Positions 45,943 through 56,500 of a DNA stretch of 64,000 bases are shown in pieces. The notes under the pieces were generated by a model. That model did not search any database. It was not told where the DNA came from and saw nothing but the letters and a program-made list of their open reading frames with translations. Position 1 is the stretch's first letter; each line of letters opens with the position of its first letter. Source of the DNA: Eutreptiella sp. 'Long Island Sound 2002' (lineage: Eukaryota > Euglenozoa > Euglenophyceae > Eutreptiales > Eutreptiaceae); the NCBI GenBank assembly GCA_964036045.1, contig OZ038401.1, positions 35,239,834 through 35,303,833 of the forward strand. The letters run 5' to 3'. Position numbers and translations under genes: made by a program.

Positions 45943-48893
45943 ATGCAACTCATGTCTGCTTCTTCACGACCTTTGAAGCGGCATCGAGTGCAGTGGACCC
46001 CCGAGGAGGATGCTGCATTGTACCGGCACGTACACACTTTTGGTTTGCAATGGTCCAAGTGTCAAGACAATGAATTGTTGGAGGCAAAGACATTTGCAAG
46101 CTTACAAAAGCGGTGGAACACATTGAGGGAGCGACAAGGATTGACAGGTATGACCGTTGGTACCAATATTATAGTGTTCTGTCCATGCGATATTTAGATG
46201 AAGATGCGGGTTTCAAGCGCATTGAAATTGGTTATACGGGCTTGAAGCTGTTCGAATGTGTAGCAGAATACCCGCCTATGGTTCTCTATGTAAGGCATTG
46301 ACGCTTACCAAATGTCACGGTGCTAAGACTTGCAAATCCTTTTGGGCATTTTTTTGTGTTGCAGGTTTGTATGATTGTACATTGCCAACGGCTGGCACCT
46401 TGCTGCAATGGCTTAGTGAGCAATACAAATTCTGGAAAATTGGAGGATTTCGTCCCGGAAGGAAGAGACGAAGTAGAGAATCTACTGCGAGGAGTACTGC
46501 TCAAGGGGTCAAAAAGTGTTTGGAGCGCCTTGGCAAGAATAACCAATTGGCGCCGCTTAGAACGTTGCTTGACGTAACACATATGCAAACCCTTGCGGAG
46601 AGTATTGGTTCCAATTGCACTGCCGGGCATGCAGCCAGCCAGGTTTGCCATTCGTCTTTACCACACGCTTGTTGGTCAAATTCGTACAGTTGTAGGGTTT
46701 CGTGTGTTTGGCATGAAGCGGACCGGCAAATTTAGGTACCGAGATGCAAGGGATTTTCTATACAGCTGAATGGTCCGATAAAAAATCAAATGGACCATGG
46801 TGCTATGATGAGGCAAATTTAAGCCATTGCTCCTTTGTTTTTTAGATTCGGTGCGTTGTGGCCTTTATGGAGTGGTTTATTCCCCATTGCTGGGGTCCGC
46901 AACCGAAGTTTGTGGAGGAGATCTCCAACTTGCGAGCATTGGCCAGCTCACTAACCCCCAATGTGGATAGCCGTCAGCCTCGCCATTCGACGTTTGCCAA
47001 TTTGCCGTCGTATAGGGAGGTGTGCAGCCATATGCTGTAGGGAGTTGCAATCATGCAAGCTTCGTCAATATGCTAGATGCAAAACAAACCTCTTTCATGC
47101 ATGGGGTTGCCTACCATGTGCTCTCCTTCGTTGGAACTAGGTTCTGGATGCGGTGTATACAAAAGCAAAAGAAGTATCGAAGGCGGTCAAGGAGTGCCAA
47201 CGAGGAAGGGTTGATTGGGAGTTACTTTTTGACGTTGGTCGTACACTATCATGCATACTGCCCACCCTTTTGGCTCCAATGAGGGGAAAACCTTTCAGGA
47301 CCCTTCAACGAAGGGCACTCGCTCACCATAGTATGTGTTGCTTCCATTACATATGTGGTTCATGTTGTTTCGTGTGCCATCAGTGTTGGGCACTTGCAGC
47401 ACCAGTTTTTGGGTCTCTATGTTATCTTCACGCAGCAGGGGGGCACCCAATGGCCCACAAGGTCCGTAGTGGGCACCAAGCAGGCACACAGTGGGCACCG
47501 AGGGGGTACCCCGTGGGTACCAAGCGGGTGACCAATGGGCCTTTCTGCAAACGCCTTTCAGAGTCATGGGCTTTGCGCCCAAAGGTTTTTAAAAGGGTGG
47601 GCCTTGCTCCAAAAGCCTTTGAAATCAGCGGCCCTTGCTCCAAAAGCAAAGGTTCTTTGTTCTTATAGCCGGTTGGTGTGACCAAATACATACACATACC
47701 TCACCTCACACGGTGCAAAACTCCAATCACATTCTTTTCCTCAGATTACTATGTTGTGGACTCATACGGAAACCAGAAACTGGTTATTCGTGACCATAAA
47801 ACTTCAGACTCCACTGGGACTGTGGTGGTCCCTCTCACTGGTATATTAGCGGAGCTCATGGCGTTTTGGGTCACGAGAACGGAGAGAGTGGTGCGCGATT
47901 GTGGCCATTGCTCCGTGTTCTTTTCCCGGTATACGAAGCAACCATTTCTAGAAAAGAGCTACACGACATATGTCAAGAGGAATTTCGCTGATATTTATGG
48001 AAGGTCTCTTACACAACAAATGCTCCGACGTATATTTGCAAAAGGTTTGTGCCATCCCCTCGATCCTAGTTCCTCGTCCTGGTATTCCTAACGGCGAGAT
48101 GAACATGACCATCCCCCCCCAATCCACAGGTTATTTGGATGATAATCCAGAGTGGCATCATTGGGAGTGCTTAGCGCTTACCATGCTTACTAGCACCTCC
48201 TTGCTGAAGCAAGTATATTACCGAGAAGGGTTCCAGCAAAAGGCATTTTCCCAGGTATGCAAGCTGCAATGCAGCATTCTGTTGCGCATGGGAGAATGGT
48301 GCATGCAGTGGTTCAGCTTTGTGGTTGCTTGGTTGTGCATGGTTTTACCTTGTTTGAACTGTAGATCAATGCATGGGTAAGCAAGTGCGTTGAGGAGACT
48401 ACTGTGCACCACGGGGAAGATGATGCGGCAGTTGCATTGAACTTGGTGTGTTTGTGTCTAACATGTTTGGCAGGCACGCAACGATTTATGCAACCTCTTC
48501 TCAAAGTGTGAAATTATGACGTTTCTTTGATATGTTCGCTTTTGTCAGAGAGTGCAACAGCTGGAGCACGAGAACAAGATGCTGAGAGCAAAGCTCATGC
48601 AAATCCAAAGCATCATTGGGGCCCACAAAATAAATGCCCTTGCTTCGGGCGATGCAGCTGAGACTTTTGCACGCACCCTTCTACCCTGCGAACTACCCCG
48701 GCAGGGTTGTGACATCATGTGCAACGGAGAAGTAGAGCAGCTTAAAGATGGTGCAAAGGTGCATGTGCGTTTTGAAGAAGAAGGGTGGTATGAAGGGGTA
48801 TATTTTAATGAGCAAGTGTGGTTCCAAGACGGGGACATTAGCAACATTCGGCTTGTTGCTAGATGGCATTTGGCCCATCCTGTCGCTCTATGA
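45943..48893 (+). CDS. Myb/SANT - tyrosine recombinase - Tudor-like protein (9 exons)
   Basis: Best model: 45943-46147, 46365-46573, 46635-46703, 46846-47019, 47141-47330, 47745-48044, 48130-48254, 48365-48445, 48549-48893, about 565 residues. Phases match at every junction; only 46574-46845 is uncertain. Residues 15-65 are a Myb/SANT domain (VQWTPEEDAALYRHV, WNTLRERQ). Exons 5-7 fit a tyrosine recombinase catalytic domain: Arg I in LLAPMRGKPFRTLQR, a beta-hairpin with Lys (IRDHKTSDSTGTVVVPL), an LRR box (SLTQQMLRRIFAK) and the terminal Tyr in STSLLKQVYYREGF. The usual box-II His is Gln here and the later His/Trp is Thr, which is unusual. After that come a coiled coil (RVQQLEHENKMLRAKL) and a Tudor/agenet-like fold (GAKVHVRFEEEGWYEGV, WFQDGD). 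This would be a DNA-rearranging enzyme of a Crypton-like element or a domesticated relative. Confidence 0.72.
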
Positions 48894-48965
48894 AGCAATA
48901 TATGAATTTCATTTTACCATTTTGTTGGTATCTCGAATATTTGATGAGAAACAACACCTTACCCA

Positions 48966-49067
48966 ATGCATGCCATGTTGGATATTGGAGTGCGGTTTCT
49001 CGAGGCAATTGTGGCTTGTATCCGGACGGACAATGCGGAAGGTCCCACTGTGGATTTTTTGTGGAAG
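48966..49067 (+). CDS. Putative first exon of an unresolved gene
   Basis: It starts at ATG with MHAMLDIGVRFLEAIVACI and ends at TGGAAG|GTGAAC in phase 0, 34 codons. It lies only 72 bp after the recombinase stop codon. Likely later exons are at about 49100-49200 (LDYMVPHPVSVLHSVYF) and a terminal one near 49560-49725 (SEIHVVASLCEYNADIYC to stop), but I could not join them with matching phases. No family is recognised. Confidence 0.4.
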
Positions 49068-49491
49068 GTGAACCCAAAAAACAATGACAATTTTTTTCTA
49101 GTTTTTGGGTTGGACTACATGGTTCCCCACCCAGTCTCCGTGTTGCATAGTGTGTACTTTCACCCTTTTAGGAGCACTGAGAAAAATGCAACAGCAAGTG
49201 AACGTGTTTGTGTTTTCGCGTTGATGGTCTTGACCGGGCTGTTGGTGTGATTTTTTTTTTACTGGCGATCCGAAAAACCCCGCATCGGCCGGCTCAACGG
49301 GACTGGGTCAGTTGCTCACCGTTTCGTCACCTCGGGTCACACCAGCGGCAACCCCAGCGGGGAACCCCGATGATGGCACTAGTCAACCCTAAATGCCAAT
49401 GGCAGGCACGCGTCAGTGCCAAGCGTCTGACACGTGCTATATACATTTTTACCCGTAATCCGTCTAGAAACGGACACGAATTATCATTGTT

Positions 49492-49493
<2 letters not shown>

Positions 49494-49523
<30 letters not shown>
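49494..49523. repeat. (GT)15 microsatellite
   Basis: An uninterrupted GT run of 30 bp. It probably lies in an intron of the unresolved gene. Confidence 0.95.
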
Positions 49524-49524
<1 letters not shown>

Positions 49525-49883
49525 TGTGCCACTGTCACTGCCCCGATCCCTCGTGTGACACGCGATCGTTCATCTGAAATCCACGTTGTTGCATCCTTGT
49601 GTGAGTACAATGCCGATATTTACTGCTCATTATTGACCACCACACACACGGAGGCGCAGGTATTTCTGGCTGCATATGCATTGGAGATACATGCGAAGGG
49701 ACACGAAAGCCGTACCATCACCTAATTGCTGCCAGCCTTGGTTTTTGGCATAGCAACTACATTTTGACGACCCAATGGGGTCCCCATGTTGGTGCCTTTG
49801 CATGTGTTATGCTATTCTTGTTTACCTCCGCTGCCTCGCACTCTCCATTGGTCTATCACTAAACACATTCCACCTACTGTTCC

Positions 49884-50640
49884 ATGGTTGCCTTGACCAA
49901 AGATTTTTATGATTGGAGGGTTTCGGAGCAACTAGTAGTGTTGCATGGCTACTTTGTGGCAAGGAAATGGCACCGCGGGGCTTCTTTGTTGGAAGGCAGG
50001 GCAATAGATGGCTGTTGTGGACTAGTGTATAGAGAGGCCTGGATGTTTTGGAGCAAGCCATGGTCAGCCATGGTGGTATGGGAGCAAAGCATAGCAAAGC
50101 ATAGCCCTTTTGGAATCACATGAAGGGAGGCATGCTTGTTTTAGAGGAGCACATAGCAATGCTCGGTCGTTTTTCACAGCATCATTGCCTGGACATGCGT
50201 TTCACGCACGGGGAGCACGCTATCACATGCCTCCAATTGGGGCATGGGGACAGGCCTCATAGGTTATGGAGATAGCAGTGGTACCGGAATATAATTCACG
50301 GACGGCTTGGGGGGTCAAGACGTCAACCCACGTCTCATTCATGTTGCAGTTGTTGCAACTCACCTTTTGTGCATAAAATTATCCCTTTCTCCTCCTTCCT
50401 CTCTTTCGGAATGTGCTTCCTTCGGGGCTCTTGTGCATTATTTTCATACACCTTTCATTGGCGGAACCAAAGTCTTGCATTTGACGACAACCACTTTTTT
50501 GGTACCACAACTTCGGTCCCAAGCTCTTGGCGGATTCATCCCGAGAGCCCCCCTAACGATTGCCGTCTATCAGGTTACATGCGGTGGTTCGAAATGCAGA
50601 GAGAGTTGTTCCAAAATGTATGGGTAGAGAAGGGTTGGAA
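49884..50640 (+). CDS. Exon-like pieces of an unknown gene
   Basis: Three open pieces look protein-like. 49884-50075 starts at ATG (MVALTKDFYDWRVSEQLVV). 50121-50276 starts at ATG (MKGGMLVLEEHIAMLGRF) and contains HHCLDMRFTHGEHAITC. A piece around 50470-50690 contains FDDNHFFGTTTSVPSSWRI and MRWFEMQRELFQNVWVEKGW. They lie in different frames and plausible splice sites exist between them, so one gene with several exons is likely, but I could not fix the borders. The function is unknown. Confidence 0.35.
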
Positions 50641-51529
50641 AAGATCAATTGCAAATCCCTATTCTAAAGAGTGTGTCAAAGCTAGAGGCATGTTAGTGCT
50701 CCTCTCTTCTGCGCTTTTTTTCTACGGAAGGCCCCGGCAAGGCCACGAGTGGACACAAAAACTCGGCAAGGCTGGGGCACGGGGGGCGCTCCTGGTCAGG
50801 ACCCGACCCCAAAGGGGGGGGGGGGGGGGGGCTCTACGGACCCCAAAATTGTCGCACGGAACAAGGTGCTTTGTCGGCGCCGGAGGCGCCGGAGATTTTG
50901 TTTTAGGCATACGGCGGGGGGAATTTTTCTTGTTCCACCCTATGTGTCTATACTCAACATACTCAGAATTTTGTGGAGAATTCAAAAATGGCTGAAAAGC
51001 ACAAAAAAGGTTATGTAGCCACACTGCCTGTGCATTTTGTCCCCTTTGTTGGGGACCCCGGGAATGTAGGGTTGAGGTAGGACTCCGACGCTTCTTGACT
51101 CAATCCATTTCAGCAAACCCACACGGGGCACCTGGACCCCTAACCAGGGACCAGCGCCGGATAGGGCACGACGGGGCGCTACATAAATGCCGTTTGTTGC
51201 CCACCTAAACACCATGCTGCTGCGGCCAAACTAGCTTGTGGGATTTGTTCGTTAATCTGTTCGTTTGTTCATACCCCGTGTCACAAAACTTCCACCCAGC
51301 ACAATGCCCAAACCCAAACCCGTGTGTGCTGAAACCTAAACCAATACCAATGCACTCGCCGCAGAGCGATGGGAGTAGGCACCCGGGAAAGCATTCGCCG
51401 CAGAGCGACGGGAGTAGGCACTGTCTGGGTGGCATGGTCATGGTCGTGCTCGCCCCAAGAGTACCGGCAAGAGGGCACGCGACGAGTGGGAGGATGATTC
51501 CGAAGCTTGAGGCCCCTCCCCTCCCTTCG

Positions 51530-51531
<2 letters not shown>

Positions 51532-51560
<29 letters not shown>
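51532..51560. repeat. (CT)14 microsatellite
   Basis: An uninterrupted CT run of about 29 bp. The phrase ATGTCTGTGG.TCC/TTTG flanks it twice. Confidence 0.95.
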
Positions 51561-51562
<2 letters not shown>

Positions 51563-52100
51563 GTCTGTGGCTCCTTCGCTTCTCTACATATATGTCTGTG
51601 GTTTGTGACAAGGGGAAGGAAAGGCCTTTGGGCGAACTCAAGGCAACATTCAATACTACTCTGAAAGTGCTGCAGTGCAGCAAAACAATGACCATTCACA
51701 GTGCATCTTGTTAGCTTTGTGTGTTTGCGCGCTTGGACGGGGCCTGCCGGAAAAGGTGCTGGGTTTGGGTCAACCAAGGGGGGGGGAGGGCTCCCCCCCC
51801 TTCGGAGGGGGGTGGGGTCCCCCCCCCCCCCTACAGCCCCCCAAACTGTCGAACACCCCTCGGGGTCACACATTGGCTGGCGCCCGCCCCCGTGGGCTGG
51901 GGCTTGTAGTGCGCCATTCCGCCTTTGCCCACCTTGTATTCCATTCCGTAGGTTCAGGTATTCAAATTTATTACCGATCTTGGTTTACCCTGTCGAGGTT
52001 TTACAACCCTACCTAGGGTCCAAGGGTGAGCAACCCATTTCAGCGAGCAAAAGTAGCAAGCAGCAGCAAGCACCGCAAACAGACAAGGAGAGTTACCTGA

Positions 52101-52127
52101 ACCCTAACCCTAACGCTAACCCTAACC
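52101..52127 (-). repeat. Short telomere-like (CCCTAA)n stretch
   Basis: About four CCCTAA units, one with a substitution (CGCTAA). They are C-rich on the plus strand, opposite in orientation to the TTAGGG block at 10.3 kb. Confidence 0.8.
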
Positions 52128-52776
52128 GTTCAAGTCCATCTCGCGGTTCCCGGGCCCGTCCATACGAGAGGCACACACGTCAGAAATTCGGACGAGATAC
52201 GTGTGTGCCTCTTGTGTGGTTGGAGTACGTTCGCGACACGTAGCCGTATTAAATAGAATACGGCAAAGTCGCATTCGAATTCGCCAAAGAGGGCATCAAA
52301 ATCTCGTCCGGCCGGTCGCATCAACTCACGAGGGGCGATGCGGCTGGTGAAGCGAAAGCCCGCCAGAGGGTGAGTAGTTTCAACGCGAATCATCTCGTAG
52401 CGGTTATAATTGCAAATAGCCTCCGCGGGCCGTAGCCACAGAACGGTCGTCGTATTATGTCGGCAAGGTTTCGATGCACATACGAAAGGAGGTTCCCCCG
52501 GCCGCCTCCCCCCTCTACTTTAGAGGGCCGGGGTACACCCCGAGGGGCGAGCCGAAACGACGGCACCAGCGCTCTGTTAGTCAGTGGCCTTGTTCGCAAG
52601 TGACAGCAGGAATCACCTCCACATGGCGCATGGAGGGGGCTATTACCCACAATGAGGGCCCTCAGATACTCGTTGTACGGGCGTTGTTGGCCATCCGGCT
52701 TTGGCAAGGAGGTAAGGTGAAAAGTTGTCCTCTCGCTTCGGAGTGACCACCCGACCTTGTTGCCATTGCTTGTTGG

Positions 52777-53049
52777 TTGATGATGATTCTGAAAGGTAAC
52801 ACCTTCCAAAGCAAGCGAGTGCGCTGTGTAACATGTTGTAGGCGATTGCGACGCGAAGTGCGTAATGGCGCAACAGGTGTGAGCAATGTGCCATTTGGTG
52901 CTAATAGTGTTAGATCTAGCTGGTTTGAACTCAAGCTTCTCTGCGCACTGCAGGTGAACTCCAACCCAAAGGCGTCCACACGGATTGCCGAAGGCTTAGG
53001 GTGCAACCCAAAGTATGCGGCACAGCTAAAGAGTGAGAACTTGAGCTAG
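52777..53049 (+). CDS. Exon-like ORF, unknown
   Basis: The frame contains VRCVTCCRRLRREVRNGATG, with a CVTCC cysteine cluster, and ends in AEGLGCNPKYAAQLKSENLS and a stop. The CTGCAG|GTG junction near 52952 could be either a splice border or read through. No family is recognised. The following 480 bp to 53532 show no gene. Confidence 0.3.
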   Translation: MMMILKGNTFQSKRVRCVTCCRRLRREVRNGATGVSNVPFGANSVRSSWFELKLLCALQVNSNPKASTRIAEGLGCNPKYAAQLKSENLS

Positions 53050-53532
53050 GCGCACCATTTTGCCATTGGCCATCTGTTGTTGCCCCTCAGTGCGTCACAA
53101 TGCTTAAATGTACACCAATTTTCAGAACATCGCATGTCAAATTGATTAATGATTCTTCGTGATTGTTCGCACGCTCATTTGCTACATGGTAGACACGTGC
53201 GTCTGCAATGTATCTGTCGCATCTATGGTGACACAAGCTCAGTCCCACTATTGAGTCTTCATTGGAGTTACCGAGTCGCAGGACCCAGTGTTCGTTTATG
53301 CACCTAAACTCTTTTTGCGGACAATCTCGCCGTCATCGTTTGGTTTGGCCTCGCATATGAACACACAAATGGCAACTATGCGAGCCTCAAAATGCGACAC
53401 ACAGGCACATATAGGCATTACTTTGGTCTAAATATCGAGACATAAGTTCTGATTTCTAAACGGACCACCATTGTATAGGACAATTTCCAAGCGGCTCCTG
53501 TTTTATCCTTCTTCTTTTGTTTTCAGCATGCC

Positions 53533-56500
53533 ATGGCTAAGGATGACATTATCAGCAGGGTGGCATTATTCAAGCAACTTGCCGATGAGGAGGGCACCCT
53601 TGATAACATGCTGGACACCTTCAAAGGTGCTTCCTTCCCATTCTCAAGATGTTTCGTTGCTCACAATAGTAAAATTGAAACCAATGAGTGTTTGTCACAA
53701 ATTTCAATGTCACGAAGTGGAAAAGAGTAAATCACATGGCATGACACGGTATTGAATGATGCGAGGCCTCAGCATTTTTTTTTGTCTTACATCAGATGAG
53801 GGTGTGAAAAAGATTTCTGATGCTATGGCTGCATCATGCGGAGAATGGGGACAAATCGTTGGAGACAATATCCTAAATGGCACGGGCGGATGGCACGAGA
53901 TGACCAAAGTCATTGTCCGCCACAATTTGAAAGCCTCTCTACCGAGAACAGCTATGGACGGCAAGAAGTATAAGAAGCTGCACACAGACCGAGACTGGAA
54001 GCGCACTTGTCAACGGATTTGCGAACACAATGGCTTAGAGGGGTACGCAGAACCAAAGACAGTATGTACTGCCTTTTCCCTTTTCCCTTTTCCAGCGGTC
54101 AATTTATGCTCCCGCGTACTATAAGACGTTGGCTAAACACTTTTTAGGTCATCTCAGATTCGCTTTTTCGAAGCCTTCTCGATGGTGGTGCTGCATCAAC
54201 AAGGCACTTGCTCACGAATTTTATAGAGTCCTCAAGAGGCTACCCATGCATGCTGTCGGGTCATGTGGGCAGGAAGGCATGGACAGTTCCGTTTGCAAGG
54301 TATTCATGTCGATTTAGTCATTCGTCGCACGTTGGCTTCAACACTCTTTGGCCTCTACATCAGGCCATGCTACATGTCCTAGGGATCATCGCTTGCGCAC
54401 AGAGAAGGCCATCAAAGAGTCTGCGGGCATGGGGACACAAGATGATGAACTTGAATGGTATCTTGCAAGCTCTGCTGCAAACCAGGTTGTGCGCAAAGCA
54501 TGCCATTTCTTTTCGCGCCCTCACCAAAATATGCGATGTTGATGTGACGCGAGTTCTATACTATTTCCCTTAGGTTCAATCCTTTTATCCACGGTTTGTG
54601 ATGAGCGCAAGTGATTTACAACATGCTTCTATTCCAGTGGATGCATTCTTTGAACAAATTGCCATCCTTTTGGCAGGCAGGCGCAGCGTTGTTCCAATTT
54701 TCAAACGCTCTTTGGACTCTGATTTCAATGTATGTTGCTTGCCAAATATAATGATTTCTGATGACTCCCCGTCCTGCAACCGCCAATCTTTTCACCAGAT
54801 CATATTAAAAGAGAACAAGCAAGGAGAGGATGGTCAATTAGTTGATGAAGACGACTCCGATTATGATGATCTTTGTGCTTTGATCACAATGGATATGGGT
54901 GATGAAGACGTTGTGCAACAAAATCAAACGTCTCAACGACCCACTTGCCTCATTGGTGTGTGTGTCTTTTTCTCACCTCCCTTTTAAGCGAATGATGCGT
55001 CTTAATGTGCTGTGGTGTTTCACGGGAATGATACTTTTTATGTATTGTGCAAGGGTTGGAATCTGTCCTTTAAGGCTTCCCAACTCAAATGTTGGCCGCA
55101 TCATCCCGTTGTTGCCGTTCCCGCATGGAGGACCACCGGGTATTTTTCACCCTTTGCTTATTCAGATCTACGCGGGGTGAACTCCTTTGCAAATCTTGTG
55201 CCTGCTCCCATGAGTGGCGATTCTATAGCAACAACAAGGAAAAGAAGTGCCTTTCTTAATGAGGACCACATTGGCTCACGAACAAGACGAAAAAACAATC
55301 CTCATGACATTTGTCACGATATGGAGGGTGTGGAAGGTTGTGCTTGTTGCCTGCCACGTTCGTTTGCAGTACCGGCACCAACCTTGCAAAATTGTGGCTT
55401 GTGTATCACAAAGAATTAGTGTCTTATGAAAGTCGCATTTGCTGACTTCCGCTAGGCGGATGTTCAGAATTGTGCTCATACCAGGTCTCTAATGCCTCAT
55501 TGTCACAGGCACGGATACCTCTTCAGCAAGTGGCACATGTGCTGCTCATACACAAGAATTGAGCAAGGATGTGGTTACAAGTATCACACCAAGCGATGTT
55601 TCAAGAGCAAATGACTCTCAAAGTGGCTCTACCAACCCGTTAACCGCTCCAAGTCAACTACACTCCCAAAGCCATGCAGTATCACAGCCGCAGGGCGACA
55701 AAAGTTCATTGCAAGGGTCAAAAGATGGTAACAAGAGGGATGCCAAAAACAAGTGCAATAAAGTTGGACGAATATCCTTCGTCGATCCCACCCATCTTTG
55801 TGAGGATATTGAGGTGTGTCCCCCTAAGCTATCGGCACATTCTGGCTTCTTCAATGACTAATCGGCAACGTGAGCGACGTTGGGTACTATGCATGAATCG
55901 TGGCACATGTCTTAGGCCCTCAGATTGGTAGTGTTGGAACTTAATGACCCCAAGAAAGCATGGGACGCCTTGATCAATCTCCGGAGTTGGAATGCCGTAG
56001 CTCCTCAAATCAGTGCTCTCACTCCAAACAACGCCTACAACATTGTGCTGGATCGCCTCAAGCAACACCTATATGATGATGTCAATGAGTTGGCAATAGT
56101 CAACAACAGGTGCATGTGGATATTAACCTCTACCGCCGATTGCTGCAGGGTTCGTGAGTCACATGTCACCAAAGCATTTCGACTCCTCTTAGGCTGCGCT
56201 TGGAGCTTGCCGTGGCAACACTCCTACACTTACGAAGTCACAATGCCATGTTGCCGCCAAACAGCAAGCCCTTCACCAGGAGGAATGTGCACGACATGTT
56301 AAAGTACGTGTGGAAGATTTGTGAGGAAAGGTATATTTTGGGGTTAAGGAGGTGCAGTAGACATTTTGCCCCCTAAGAATGTATAGCAAATGTTGAAAAT
56401 ACGAAAGTCTTGTTGTCGGATACGTGATAGATACATCAGTATGGTGCACACTTGGCCTTCTTCGTCTGTAGTTGTATTTCCAAAAACTGCCAAAAATACG

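Larger units (their letters stand above)
50700..52400. other. Homopolymer- and GC-rich spacer, no gene supported
   Basis: It contains G runs (50812-50830), alternating G and C runs (51780-51842), a (CT)n run and a telomere-like stretch, both listed separately. A 30-bp phrase CCGCAGAGCGA.GGGAGTAGG occurs twice at about 51359 and 51400. ORFs through the G/C runs are of biased composition. Confidence 0.5.

Noticed and set aside
46365-46735. Reading the second exon region of the recombinase gene as one uninterrupted exon
   Set aside because: The phase-matched frame hits a TAG at 46733 right before the donor, so an intron from 46574 is needed; exact borders up to 46845 remain open.
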